Of a stretch of 64,000 bases of DNA, positions 47,861-57,683 are shown piece after piece. Positions within the stretch are counted from its first letter, which is position 1. Each line of letters begins with the position of its first letter. A program made the position numbers and the translations under genes. This DNA comes from Sphingobium sp. SYK-6 (GTDB lineage Bacteria; Pseudomonadota; Alphaproteobacteria; Sphingomonadales; Sphingomonadaceae): NCBI RefSeq assembly GCF_000283515.1, contig NC_015976.1:3628501-3692500 (forward strand), given 5' to 3'. The notes beneath the pieces are model-generated. The model worked only from the letters and a program-made list of their open reading frames with translations. It had not been told where the DNA came from and did no database searches.

Positions 47861-49417
47861 GTGTTTCAGAAAATCGAATTCAACCCGCACCAGGGTGCAA
47901 GCATCGGGACCTTGTGGCTCAACAGCCCGGCCCGGGCGCCCGCCCCGGCGGTGTCCGTCGGCTGGCAGGGCCGGATCGGCGACTGGGCCAACCGCGTCGA
48001 GCTGGTCCCCGATCTCGGCCGCAACATCGGATCGCGCATCTGGTGGCGGGGACTGTTCACCTGCGTCTCACTGTGCGGCACGACCCTCATGCTTTCCCCC
48101 GGCATGCCGGTGATCCCGGGATCGGTGCCCGCCACTTTGGCCCCCAGCCATCTCGACCATTTCCGCTCGCAGATGATCAGCGCATCGGCACTGGGCGGCG
48201 ACAGCGGCCTGCGCATGGGGCCGACCGATGCCGTCGCGCCGCTCGCCGAGACGCCCGAGCGCCCGCAGATCGAACTCAATGCCGCGCTCGGCACGGGCGA
48301 CAGCTTCGCGCATACGCTGGCGCGCTCGGGCGTGAGCGACAAGGATGCCAGCGCCGTGCTGGCGCTCGTCGCGCAGGCGGTGGACCCCGAGTCGATCGCC
48401 GCGGGCACCCGCCTCCAGATGATCCTCGGCCGCCGCCCCAATCGCAATGTCGCGCGCCCGCTCGAACGGCTGAGCGTGCGCGCACGGCTGGAGCTGGCGC
48501 TGGAGATCCACCGCCAGGACGGCGCGCTGACGCTGCGGCGCATCCCCATCGCGGTCGACAACACGCCGCTGCGCATCCGCGGGCGCGTGGGCGGCAGCCT
48601 CTATCGCGCGGCGCGGGCCGCCGGCGCGGCGCCCTCCACCATCCAGGCCTATCTCAAGGTGCTGGCGAGCCAGGTCTCCGTGGGCAGCCTGCGCGCGGAG
48701 GACCGGTTCGACATCATCGTGGCCCATCGCCGCGCGGAAACCGGCGAGGCGGAAGTGGGCCAGCTGCTCTTCGCCGGGCTGGAGCGCGCGCGCGGCAAGG
48801 ACATCAACATGCTGAAGTGGACGCAGGACGGCCGCCAGCAATGGTTCGAGGCATCGGGCGTGGGCGAGCGGCGCGGCGTGCTCGCGGCGCCCGTCTCGGG
48901 CCGGATGAGCTCCAATTACGGCCAGCGCTTCCACCCCATCCTCGGCTACAAGCGCATGCATGCCGGCGTGGATTTCTCCGCCGCGCACGGTTCGCCCATC
49001 TATGCCGTGACCGACGGCCGTGTGAACTATGCCGGCTGGCATGGCGGCCATGGCAAATATGTGCGCCTGCAGCATGCCGGCGGCATCGGCTCGGGCTATG
49101 CGCATATGAGCCGCATCGCGGTCAAATCCGGCCAGAGCGTGCGGCGCGGGCAAGTGATCGGCTATGTCGGATCGACCGGCCTCTCGACCGGGCCGCATCT
49201 CCACTACGAACTCTATCGCAACGGCGCGACGGTGAACCCCGGCTCGATCAAGTTCACGCAGGTCGCCCAGCTTTCCGGATCGGCACTCGCGGCCTTCAAG
49301 GCGAAGATCGCCGAACTCAAGCGCCTCCCCGCCGGCCCCGTCGCTGAACGCACCGCGCAGGCCACCCCCGCCCCGACCGACAACCCGGCCGGCGGCGGCG
49401 TCTCGCGCACGCGCTGA
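47861..49417 (+). CDS. M23 family metallopeptidase (LytM-type)
   Basis: A 518-residue cell-wall endopeptidase. One membrane helix lies at about 66-86, a long periplasmic region follows, and the LytM domain lies at about 345-460. Zinc ligands are H367 and D371 (HAGVDFS) and H448 in HLHYEL (446-451). All catalytic residues are present, so it is probably active in peptidoglycan turnover. It is divergent from the helicase. Confidence 0.9.
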   Translation: MFQKIEFNPHQGASIGTLWLNSPARAPAPAVSVGWQGRIGDWANRVELVPDLGRNIGSRIWWRGLFTCVSLCGTTLMLSPGMPVIPGSVPATLAPSHLDHFRSQMISASALGGDSGLRMGPTDAVAPLAETPERPQIELNAALGTGDSFAHTLARSGVSDKDASAVLALVAQAVDPESIAAGTRLQMILGRRPNRNVARPLERLSVRARLELALEIHRQDGALTLRRIPIAVDNTPLRIRGRVGGSLYRAARAAGAAPSTIQAYLKVLASQVSVGSLRAEDRFDIIVAHRRAETGEAEVGQLLFAGLERARGKDINMLKWTQDGRQQWFEASGVGERRGVLAAPVSGRMSSNYGQRFHPILGYKRMHAGVDFSAAHGSPIYAVTDGRVNYAGWHGGHGKYVRLQHAGGIGSGYAHMSRIAVKSGQSVRRGQVIGYVGSTGLSTGPHLHYELYRNGATVNPGSIKFTQVAQLSGSALAAFKAKIAELKRLPAGPVAERTAQATPAPTDNPAGGGVSRTR

Positions 49418-49663
49418 GGGGGTGGAGAACGGGGCTGAGGGGCGGGCGGATTGGTTTGGGTTGTGGGGTGAGGCCTGTCAGGCGACGATCAACACACAAT
49501 GATAGGTTGGCCGGTCGGGAAATATTCCCAGCGCCCTAATACCGACCTTTCCTTGATCCGGATTTATGGCAACAAGTCGAGGTGCGTGCCTCGTCGGGAT
49601 GTCGCAGACTGTGGACGTAAGAGCCGGACTGTCTCTTACAGATCGGCAAAAAAGGGGGGACCA

Positions 49664-51388
49664 ATGCTATCTCATCCTCTCCATGACGTGGAGCTACGCA
49701 TAGCTGACTTCAAGGGCTTCGGATCTAGGCCCACCGGCTTCGAAAGCTTCCAGCCGATTAACGTCATCATCGGAAGAAATAATGCTGGAAAATCAGCTTT
49801 AATCGACGCCGTCGAACTTTGCATCAGAAACGGGAAATCCTACGTTCCGTTAAAGCATGCAAGGAACGGGAAACCCTTTCAGCTACATCTAACCCAGACT
49901 ATGGATACACAAACGCTTAGACAAATCTTCCCCGAGAACACAAGCGGTGGGGATATTCCGGGTAATCATTGGAAGTTTGCTGCGCCCTATACCGGTAAAA
50001 GGGTGACTCGTGTGTTCGGCCCAGATTGGCAGCCGACCGCAGGCGATGACGAGTTCTCCGGAATGCATCGGGTTGCTCCAAACATCACCAAGGCGCTGAT
50101 GCGAGCGTTACGTTCGCCGTTCGAGGGGCTTCAGATGATCCGTATCGCCGCTGAGCGAGATGTGACCCCTGAACCAAGGGGGATGGGTCGTGAGGTCGGT
50201 CCGAACGGCAAAGGCACTACAAATCTCGTCCGAGCCTTTCTCCTTAGCGACGACCTGCCGCGCGCCGACGTTGAGGTTCGGTTGTTGGCTGATCTCAATG
50301 AGGTCTACCAAGGAGACAGTCATTTTACTCAGATTCTTGTCCGAGAAGACAGTTCCTCACAGGACTGGGAGATATTCCTTCGCGAGGATGAAAAGGGCGA
50401 CATTCGGCTCTCTGAATCGGGGAGTAGTCTGAAGTCGATCTTCATATTGCTTGCGACGCTTCGTCTCGCGCCTGCCATAACCCAGACAGATTGGGCAAAA
50501 GTCATTTTTGCTATCGAGGAGCCCGAGAACAATCTTCACCCAGCCCTGCTGAGGAGACTACTGAACTTTCTGGCCACACAGCGAGATTCCCATGGCTTCA
50601 CCTTGCTGATCACCACCCACTCACCCGTTTGTATCGATTGGTCTACAAAGCGAGATAATAGCCAAATTCTTCATGTCCAGCACCGGCAGGGGGAAACTTC
50701 AGTTAGAACCGCGATTGAATATAACCATAGCAGAGATATTCTGAATGATCTTGACGTAAGAGCATCAGACATTCTTCAAGCAAATGGGATCATATGGGTG
50801 GAGGGCCCTTCAGATCGCATATACATCAAGAAATGGATTGAACTGATCTCTCAACAAAAGTTGATCGAAGGGGTTCATTTCACAGTAATGTTCTATGGTG
50901 GAAAACTACTTTCCCATTTTGACGCGCTACCGCCCAACCAGAGCCACGACTTGGTATCTTTCATGTCTTTGAACCGTAACGCCGCTCTTTTGATGGACAG
51001 CGACCGCCATCTTGGTGGCAGAAAAACTGGGAGCGGGCGGATTAGAAAACCACGGATCAAGATCAACGGAACCAAACTTCGAATCAAAGAGGAACTGGAA
51101 CGGATAGGAGGCTTCGTTTGGATCACTGAGGGACGAGAGGTTGAAAACTACATTTCCGAGCGCGTAATCGCCGAGCTCGGTGGAGTTCCAGCATTCGGCA
51201 TCGGGATCTATGAGGATGTCCCCGCGATTCCAGCCCTTTCAAGATACAAAGAGAACAAGGTCGCGCTAGCTCATGCAGCAGTAGAAAAAATGACCCTCGC
51301 GGACCTGAGAGACCGTCTTGACTTGCACGAACGGCTTGTCGCTCTCGCGGCGCAAGTGCGCGCTTGGAATGCCATTCCAGATGCTTGA
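49664..51388 (+). CDS. OLD-family ATPase with TOPRIM nuclease domain
   Basis: A 574-residue overcome-lysogenization-defect nuclease. The ATPase half has Walker A GRNNAGKS (37-44) and Walker B FAIEEPENNLHP (E285). The TOPRIM half has WVEGPSDRIYI (E380 and D384), LMDSDRH (D445 and D447) and EGREVENYI (E489 to E494). It therefore has the residues for ATP-driven DNA cleavage. ATG at 49664 follows AAGGGGGG. Codon and base use are AT-richer than in the core genes beside it. No GajB-type helicase, reverse transcriptase or other partner is adjacent, so it looks like a solitary class 1 OLD, likely a phage-defence gene. Confidence 0.88.
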   Translation: MLSHPLHDVELRIADFKGFGSRPTGFESFQPINVIIGRNNAGKSALIDAVELCIRNGKSYVPLKHARNGKPFQLHLTQTMDTQTLRQIFPENTSGGDIPGNHWKFAAPYTGKRVTRVFGPDWQPTAGDDEFSGMHRVAPNITKALMRALRSPFEGLQMIRIAAERDVTPEPRGMGREVGPNGKGTTNLVRAFLLSDDLPRADVEVRLLADLNEVYQGDSHFTQILVREDSSSQDWEIFLREDEKGDIRLSESGSSLKSIFILLATLRLAPAITQTDWAKVIFAIEEPENNLHPALLRRLLNFLATQRDSHGFTLLITTHSPVCIDWSTKRDNSQILHVQHRQGETSVRTAIEYNHSRDILNDLDVRASDILQANGIIWVEGPSDRIYIKKWIELISQQKLIEGVHFTVMFYGGKLLSHFDALPPNQSHDLVSFMSLNRNAALLMDSDRHLGGRKTGSGRIRKPRIKINGTKLRIKEELERIGGFVWITEGREVENYISERVIAELGGVPAFGIGIYEDVPAIPALSRYKENKVALAHAAVEKMTLADLRDRLDLHERLVALAAQVRAWNAIPDA

Positions 51389-51629
51389 TGTTCATTGACA
51401 CATTAGAAGAATTAGGGCCGGCATCGACAGATTGGCCACCCTCAAAGTGCCTTCCAGATCGCTTCCACCCACGACCACCCCCGGCCCGGCAGCGCCCACC
51501 TCCTCCTTATCACCCATCGCCACGCAAGCCCTGACGCAGCCCCGTGCCCCACACGCCTCAGTCACCATCCAAACCCGCCACCGCCGTTTTTTTCGCTTGT
51601 GCAGCACGAACAGTTCGTTACGTTATATC

Positions 51630-53849
51630 ATGATGAAAAAGACATCTCTCCCCGCGCGCGCCATGCGCTCCGTCGCCCTTTCCGCTCTCCTCATTGGCGT
51701 GTCCGCCCTGCCCGCGCAGGCGCAGGATCGCGCCACGCAGCCGCCGGACACCGGCGCCGGCCATGGGCATGACGCGGATCATCCCGAGGACATCGTCATC
51801 ACGGCGATCATCCCCCGCGCCCATATCGATGTTCTGGGCGGCACCTCGGTGCTGCGCGGCGAGGAGCTGGTGCGTGACCTGCGGCCCAGCCTCGGCGAGA
51901 CGCTGGCCCGCCAGCCGGGCGTGAGCGCGACATCCTTCGGCCCCGGCGCCTCCCGCCCCATCCTGCGCGGCTTCTCGGGCGACCGCATCCGCCTGCTGAC
52001 CGATGGTATCGGCAGCTTCGATGCCTCCGCGACGTCCGTGGACCATGCGGTGGCCATCAATCCGCTGCTCGCCGAGCGAATCGAGGTGATGCACGGCCCG
52101 GCCGCGCTGCTCTACGGCGCATCGGCCGTGGGCGGCGTGGTGAACGTGATCGACGGGCGCCTGCCCAGCCGGCTGCCGACCGACGGCTTCGACCTGGCGC
52201 TGCAGGGCAATTACGGCTCGGCCGCCGAGGAACGCTCGGTAGCGGGCAAGGCCGACATCGTGCTGACGGGCGGCCTCGTCTTCCATGCGGACGGCAGCTG
52301 GATGAAAACCGGCGACCTGCGCACCGGCGGCCATATCCTGGGGCCCGTGCAGCGCGCCGAAGCGCGGGAAAGCGACGAGGCGGAGATCAACGAACTCGCG
52401 GGCCTTTCGGGCCGCCTGCCCAATTCCGCCATCGAGGCCTGGAGCTACACCGGCGGGCTCAATTATATCGGCAGCGACGGCGGATCGATCGGCTTCTCGC
52501 TCGGGCGCTCGCATGCCACTTACGGCATCCCCATCCGCTACATCACGCATGAAGACGAGCATGATCATGACCATGATCATGACGATGACGATCACGACCA
52601 TGAGGACGAGCATGGCCACGAGCATGGCGCGGAAGCCGTGCGCATCGCCATGTACCAGACCCGGGCGGACCTGCGCGCGGTCGTGCCGGTCGGCGGCGGC
52701 TTCCTCGACCAGATCCGGCTGCGTGCCGGCTGGGCGGACTATGAGCATGCCGAAGTCGAGGAAGAAGGCGACGTGCATGCGCGCTTCTTCGTCGAAGGGC
52801 TCGAATCGCGCCTCGAGCTCGTCCAGAGCCGGCGCGGCGGATGGGACGGTGCCATCGGTGCCCAATTGCTGCTGCGCAAGAGCCGGATCGAAGGCGAGGA
52901 CAAGTTCCTCCCGGCAATCGACAGCAGCACGTTCGGCCTCTTCACGCTGCAATCGCTCGACATGGGCCCGCTGCGGCTGGAAGCAGGCGGACGGTTCGAG
53001 CATGTCGAGATCGACGGCGCGGAGGACCTCGACATCGGCTCGGCGGCCCTCACCCGCAAGTTCGACACCTTCTCCGGCTCGCTCGGCGCGAGCTACGCGA
53101 TCGTGCCGGACTGGCGCGTGGGCGTGAACCTCTCACGCGTGGAGCGCGCACCGAGCGCCGAGGAACTGTTCGCCCGCGGCATCCACCACGGGAGCCAGTC
53201 CTTCGAGCTGGGCGACCCAGATTTCAGCTCGGAGCGCGGCTGGGGCATCGAGGGAACGCTGCATGGCCGCGGGACCAATTTCCACGTGACCGCCTCGGCC
53301 TATTACAATCATTTCGACCGCTTCATCTATGACGACCTCGTCGATGACGAGGTCTGCCTCGCCGCGGTGGGGGGCGACGAGCTGGAATTCCCCTGCCTCG
53401 CCTACCAGCAGGACAAGGCCAAATATTATGGCGCGGAAATCTCCGCCGACTGGACCGTCGCGCAGCTCGGCAGCACGGCGGTCAAGCTCGATGGCCTGAT
53501 GGACGTGACGCGGGCCTCGCTCGAAGGCGGTCGGCCCGTGCCGCGCATCCCGCCCCTGCGCCTGCTGGGCGGCGTCGAACTCACCAATCCGGCATGGACG
53601 GCCCGCGTGGAAGCGGAGCATTCCTTCAAGCAGGACCGGGTGAGCGAGCGCGAGACGCCCACCGCCGCCTTCACGCTCGTCAACGCCTCCCTGGGATGGC
53701 GACCGGCGCCCTTTGCCGACCGCGTCTCCCTGACCCTGAGCGCGAACAACATCTTCGACGTGAATGCCCGCCGGCACGCCAGCCTGCTCAAGGACTATGC
53801 GCCGCTCGCCGGCCGCGACGTGCGCATCAGCCTCGCCATCAAGCTCTGA
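51630..53849 (+). CDS. TonB-dependent receptor with His/Asp-rich loop, probable zinc uptake
   Basis: A 739-residue outer-membrane receptor. A signal peptide ends near residue 33 (AQA), then a short His/Asp-rich region (GHGHDADHPED), a plug with RPILRGFSGDRIRLLTDG and PAALLYGASAVGGVVNVID, and a 22-strand-like barrel ending INISLAIKL-like (VRISLAIKL). Between two strands lies a long loop (about 307-333) of His, Asp and Glu only, as in ZnuD zinc receptors. A Zur-type operator could not be confirmed by eye. A start at the second ATG (51633) is equally possible. Confidence 0.85.
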   Translation: MMKKTSLPARAMRSVALSALLIGVSALPAQAQDRATQPPDTGAGHGHDADHPEDIVITAIIPRAHIDVLGGTSVLRGEELVRDLRPSLGETLARQPGVSATSFGPGASRPILRGFSGDRIRLLTDGIGSFDASATSVDHAVAINPLLAERIEVMHGPAALLYGASAVGGVVNVIDGRLPSRLPTDGFDLALQGNYGSAAEERSVAGKADIVLTGGLVFHADGSWMKTGDLRTGGHILGPVQRAEARESDEAEINELAGLSGRLPNSAIEAWSYTGGLNYIGSDGGSIGFSLGRSHATYGIPIRYITHEDEHDHDHDHDDDDHDHEDEHGHEHGAEAVRIAMYQTRADLRAVVPVGGGFLDQIRLRAGWADYEHAEVEEEGDVHARFFVEGLESRLELVQSRRGGWDGAIGAQLLLRKSRIEGEDKFLPAIDSSTFGLFTLQSLDMGPLRLEAGGRFEHVEIDGAEDLDIGSAALTRKFDTFSGSLGASYAIVPDWRVGVNLSRVERAPSAEELFARGIHHGSQSFELGDPDFSSERGWGIEGTLHGRGTNFHVTASAYYNHFDRFIYDDLVDDEVCLAAVGGDELEFPCLAYQQDKAKYYGAEISADWTVAQLGSTAVKLDGLMDVTRASLEGGRPVPRIPPLRLLGGVELTNPAWTARVEAEHSFKQDRVSERETPTAAFTLVNASLGWRPAPFADRVSLTLSANNIFDVNARRHASLLKDYAPLAGRDVRISLAIKL

Positions 53850-53852
53850 GAG

Positions 53853-53899
53853 CGAAAGGCCCCGCTCCCTCCTGCACGGAGAGAACGGGGCCTTTCGTC
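53853..53899 (+). terminator. Terminator-like hairpin between TonB receptor and glycosidase-like genes
   Basis: CGAAAGGCCCCG (53853-53864) pairs perfectly with CGGGGCCTTTCG (53886-53897). The 21-base loop can form a small extra stem. The following T run is short, so it may stop either convergent gene imperfectly. Confidence 0.6.
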
Positions 53900-54000
53900 A
53901 TTCGCGGTTCGGGGAGCAGGATAGCCGCGGCCGGATATGCGCCGGCGCGAACCTCGCCTTTCGGTGAGGCCCGCGCCGGCAGATAATCGAGGCCTTGCCC

Positions 54001-55758
54001 TTACTTCACATAGGACTGGCGGAAGAGCTCGACCGCGTTTGCCTTGGGCGCCTGGTTGAGCGGCTGACCCATATATTCCTGCATGCCCCAGGCACCATAT
54101 TGGCCGATGCTGCCATAGTTGGAGAACAGCATGATCAGGTCACCGATCTCGTTGTTCCACTTGGTCAGATAGCGGGTGTAGAGCTTGCCCATGCGGGGAT
54201 CGCGCTGCACCTTGATGAGTTGGGGAATATCGTCCGCGCTCAGGATGTGCTGGCCCGCTTCATAAGCGATGTAACGCAGGCCATATTGCTTGGCGATGTC
54301 CCGGTTCTGCTTGGCCAGTTCCAGTCGATCGTCGACAGTCTCCGCGAGCTTGACGTCCATGAAGTTGTTGAACGCGGCAGCCGTGCTGAGTGCGCCCGCT
54401 TTGGGCGTTGCGGCGAAATAAGGTGCGGTGGCAAGCGCATCGACCTTCTTGGCGGTATCCTTGAACGCCAGAACCTGGCTGGTCGACCAGGGGATGGCAT
54501 TCTGGGTAGCCACCACCCGGACGAGGCGCGACATCTTGCCGGCATAGACCGAACTCCAGATATCCATCACTTCGCCGGTCTTCTCGGCATAGCGCCGCAG
54601 CATCGCCTGGTTCTCGTTGGTCGCGAGACCGCGAGCGACACCCTCGTCGCGCGCCTGATGTGTGACTGCGTAGAGCCAGTTCCAGACCTCGTTGGCATTC
54701 TCGACATAGACCACCAGGCCGGGATCGAGATTGTCGCGGACATAGGTCGCCAACCGGCGGACATAATCCTCATCGGCATTCCACGGGATGGTCAGCCACG
54801 GGTTGGTCCGGGTCTCGTTCGAGAGGGCGACGATATGCTCGATGGCAACGCCATCGCTGTCGTAGATCAGGCCATCGCCTGGCTTGGTCCGGCTGTCCCA
54901 GGTGACCTTGACGTTGCTTTCGACGCCGCGGGTCCACTTGAGATAGCGCACAGTGCTGTAGCGCTTGAGATCAGCCACGAAAGTCGGGTCGAACAGCGCC
55001 TTGGGATCGGCATCCTTCTCCCGGCAGTCGATGGCCCGCAGCGGATCGCTCGGATCGACCTTGGTGATGATGAGCGTCGCCCAGTCCGTGCCCTTCGGCA
55101 CGAAGGTATAGGTCAGCGACTTGCCGGAGAACTTCACGTTCTTGACCACGCCGCCGAACATCTTGAGACTGCCGCTACCCTGCCAGGTGCACTTGATATC
55201 CACCGAAAGGCCACGATAGGCTGCCGTGGGCAGGTTGAGCTGGCGCGCTGCCTGCTCGGTGCCTTCCAGACGCACGACATTCTTGTTCGCGTCGAGCCGG
55301 TCCTTGGGCATGCCGACCCACTTGCCCTGCGCGTTGATGAGCGTCCAGGGGCTGCCGGCCATCAGGTTCATGAAGGTGCGGCCATTCTCGTAATAGCCAA
55401 GCGCCGCGAGGTTGATCCCGAGCTTCGTGCCAGGGCTGCTGCGCGGTGCCGCCGTCTTGTCGGTCGACTTCCCGTTCAGCGCGCCGATCGTCGTCGAGGT
55501 GGTCGGCCGGATGATGGTCGGCCCAGCGACCAGATTCGAGGACGACGTCATCGACGCAAGGCCAAGGACGGACACGACAGGTTCAATCCACTTCACGCGC
55601 TGGTCACCCGATGTTGCATTTACCGCTGTAAACAACAGGACCGTAGCAGAAGTTGCAGCCGCAATGCCAGCCGTGCTGAACAACGCCGCTGAACCGACAC
55701 CAAGTGCGCCAAGGGCGCGCCTCTTGAATGAGCGATCAACGCTCTTAACAGTTTTCAT
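54001..55758 (-). CDS. Glycosidase-like (GH-A clan-like) protein of the exopolysaccharide locus
   Basis: A 585-residue protein. A basic N-terminus leads to a membrane or signal segment (about 18-45), a Ser/Thr/Ala-rich linker, then a beta-rich domain of about 120 residues (LNLPTAAYRGLSVDIKCTWQGSGSLK) and a TIM-barrel-like half. YVENANEVWN gives E353 and E357, and YEAGQH gives E500; paired glutamates at this spacing fit a retaining GH-A glycosidase, with E357 the possible acid/base and E500 the possible nucleophile. It is often annotated as cellulose-binding in relatives. It sits at the end of the minus-strand exopolysaccharide genes, so trimming or release of the polymer is a reasonable guess. 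Confidence 0.55.
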   Translation of the reverse strand: MKTVKSVDRSFKRRALGALGVGSAALFSTAGIAAATSATVLLFTAVNATSGDQRVKWIEPVVSVLGLASMTSSSNLVAGPTIIRPTTSTTIGALNGKSTDKTAAPRSSPGTKLGINLAALGYYENGRTFMNLMAGSPWTLINAQGKWVGMPKDRLDANKNVVRLEGTEQAARQLNLPTAAYRGLSVDIKCTWQGSGSLKMFGGVVKNVKFSGKSLTYTFVPKGTDWATLIITKVDPSDPLRAIDCREKDADPKALFDPTFVADLKRYSTVRYLKWTRGVESNVKVTWDSRTKPGDGLIYDSDGVAIEHIVALSNETRTNPWLTIPWNADEDYVRRLATYVRDNLDPGLVVYVENANEVWNWLYAVTHQARDEGVARGLATNENQAMLRRYAEKTGEVMDIWSSVYAGKMSRLVRVVATQNAIPWSTSQVLAFKDTAKKVDALATAPYFAATPKAGALSTAAAFNNFMDVKLAETVDDRLELAKQNRDIAKQYGLRYIAYEAGQHILSADDIPQLIKVQRDPRMGKLYTRYLTKWNNEIGDLIMLFSNYGSIGQYGAWGMQEYMGQPLNQAPKANAVELFRQSYVK

Positions 55759-56135
55759 TGTAATTGCGCTCCCGCGAGACCTTCATTTCAGGTCGTTTAT
55801 TGATCCTGGAGCCGGGATAGCGGGTTGCTGCACAAATAAGATTTGCAGATGCTGGTTAACACCGTTTTAATCATTTGAGACCAACCGACCCAGGTTCACG
55901 TTGGGAACCTCCTGGGCTGGCTGGGAAGCCGGGCTCTGGATGAAGGCCGGGCGCGCGCGGTCCGCCGCTTGCCCGACTGGAGCCCAGCCCGGTCGGGCCC
56001 CAGGAAATTCCTTGGCCGCTGGTGGCCTCGGCGGCGCGCCATCCCAATGCGCTTGCTGCGGGACGAGCCCTTTTCGCGGCGGATGCGGAAGCGCAGGAAA
56101 TGCCAGCACGGGCGCCGCGTGGGCACCCGCACACA
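55759..56135. other. Intergenic region, no gene seen
   Basis: A 377-base gap between the Wzy-like stop and the glycosidase-like start, both minus. The part nearest the glycosidase gene (55800-55870) is AT-richer and may hold its promoter. The rest is GC-rich and encodes nothing recognisable. Confidence 0.5.
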
Positions 56136-57551
56136 TCAGTTCTGCAGGGCCGGCTCTCCGGCGGCCATGCCGCCTCGCGATGCTTTCGTCCGCGATCCTG
56201 CCGCAACCGGTGCGCGCGCACGCGCCACCGTCATCGTCGCCAACGCACCGGCGATCATCCAGGTGATCGGTCGGAGGGAGGAATTGGGAATGAGGTCCAA
56301 CAGATTGACCAGATGCATTGCGAGCAAGGTGAGGCTCGACACCGGCAAGGCGAATCGGCGCAGCGTGAAGACGTGCCAGAACGGATAAGTGAGAAGGCCG
56401 AACAGCGCGAAATAGCCGACCAACCCATAAATGCCGATCGCGAGGACCCAGGTGCCATCGGTCACGGTGAGATCGGCCGTAGTCCCCCACGGCGTCTCCA
56501 CGATGACTCGATTGCGGCCGTAGCCGCCCCAGCCGAAGAACGGTTTCTCCCAGGCACGTTCAAGCAGCATGTCCTCGTTCGCGAGCCGGAATTCCATGGA
56601 TCGGGAACGCTCGGCACTGATGACGCTGAGCTGCTGCACGGCGCTACGCAGGGGCAGCACGTCTGCCGTGCGGACCATCGGGTAGAGGAAGATGACCACC
56701 GCGATCGCCAGTGCCGCGCTCAGGAAAGCGCGCCTGCGCAGACCAAGGAACAACCCCGCCACGACCGCCACGAAAAGGATCGCCGCCAGCGACTTATTGA
56801 GCAGCAGGACAAGAGCAAGATAACCCGCGAACAGGCCGGCCGGGATGGAGAATATCTGCATCCGCATCCGCGCCAGCCCGATCGTCGCGATCAGCGCCAT
56901 CGCGCAGAAGGTCGAGACCAGCAGGCCATGCCCGAGGAAGACCATCGAGCGGAAGCCGCCCGACCGCATCTGCTGGGCGAAATAGCCTTGCTGAATGACC
57001 CCGTACAGCTTGGTCTGCAGGAACGGGCTCAGCCTGATCTCAAGCAGTATCGGCAACGAATAGGCGATACCGGCAAGCGCGAAGGCCATGACCAGCTGCC
57101 GGTGACTTTTCTCGTCGCGCAGCACGCCCGCGCCGAGCACGAAGGGAATGGCGAGGATGGCCCTGTCCAGCATGGTCGCAAGGCCATCCTTGAGACCGTA
57201 GCTCGGCAGGGTGGTTGGGCCGATGACGATGGGATTGGTGTTATTGAAGCTCGTGACCAGAGGCACGAGGACATACAGCAGCAACAGCGCGTTGATCGTC
57301 CGGCTGCGCGGCCACTGGAATTCACCGCGCCGGGACATCATGAGGACCAGCGCCAGCGCGCTCAGGCTCGGGATCGACGACTTGTCGAAGGCCGGCAGCA
57401 CCGGATAATCGATATTCACGATCACCGGCAGCAGCAGATAGCCGGCCAGGATCGTCCAGATCGTGGCACGCCCCACCGGCATCGTCAGGAACAGGCAGAG
57501 GGCGACCAGCGGCCAGCCCAGCAGCATCCCGTAGGCGATCATGGACTGCAA
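56136..57551 (-). CDS. O-antigen ligase/Wzy-like polysaccharide polymerase
   Basis: A 471-residue inner-membrane protein with about ten to twelve helices and a large periplasmic loop (about 300-350) holding RSRSMEFRLANEDMLLERAWEKPFFGWGGYGRN, the region that carries the Wzy_C motif (H/R with GxG). It would link repeat units to the growing chain. Its neighbours are the priming transferase upstream and the glycosidase-like gene downstream. The start at 57551 has a second M three codons later. Confidence 0.75.
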   Translation of the reverse strand: MQSMIAYGMLLGWPLVALCLFLTMPVGRATIWTILAGYLLLPVIVNIDYPVLPAFDKSSIPSLSALALVLMMSRRGEFQWPRSRTINALLLLYVLVPLVTSFNNTNPIVIGPTTLPSYGLKDGLATMLDRAILAIPFVLGAGVLRDEKSHRQLVMAFALAGIAYSLPILLEIRLSPFLQTKLYGVIQQGYFAQQMRSGGFRSMVFLGHGLLVSTFCAMALIATIGLARMRMQIFSIPAGLFAGYLALVLLLNKSLAAILFVAVVAGLFLGLRRRAFLSAALAIAVVIFLYPMVRTADVLPLRSAVQQLSVISAERSRSMEFRLANEDMLLERAWEKPFFGWGGYGRNRVIVETPWGTTADLTVTDGTWVLAIGIYGLVGYFALFGLLTYPFWHVFTLRRFALPVSSLTLLAMHLVNLLDLIPNSSLRPITWMIAGALATMTVARARAPVAAGSRTKASRGGMAAGEPALQN

Positions 57552-57683
57552 GGTCGATCCCTTCTCGCGATGCCGGAAGCGCAGGACCGCCCCGCCGCCC
57601 GCCGGCCCGGGCGTCGCGCGGACCTTGCCAACAGGACCAAGGCCCGGTCAAGGCCCCCTGCCCGGGCGTCGGGAAGGCGTCCT

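Noticed and set aside
44944-49347. A 1467-codon stop-free plus-strand frame covering the helicase and M23 genes
   Set aside because: It is antisense to the SUV3-like helicase and out of frame with the M23 gene. Long antisense frames are expected at high GC, and both real genes have clear motifs.
51392-51607. A 71-codon minus-strand frame next to the OLD gene
   Set aside because: Low-complexity Gly/Val/Arg composition from a C-rich stretch, no ribosome site; judged spurious.
51600-51633. A possible Zur-type operator before the TonB receptor
   Set aside because: GTTACGTTATATCATGAT is AT-rich but not clearly palindromic, so a zinc-regulator site is not supported by eye.
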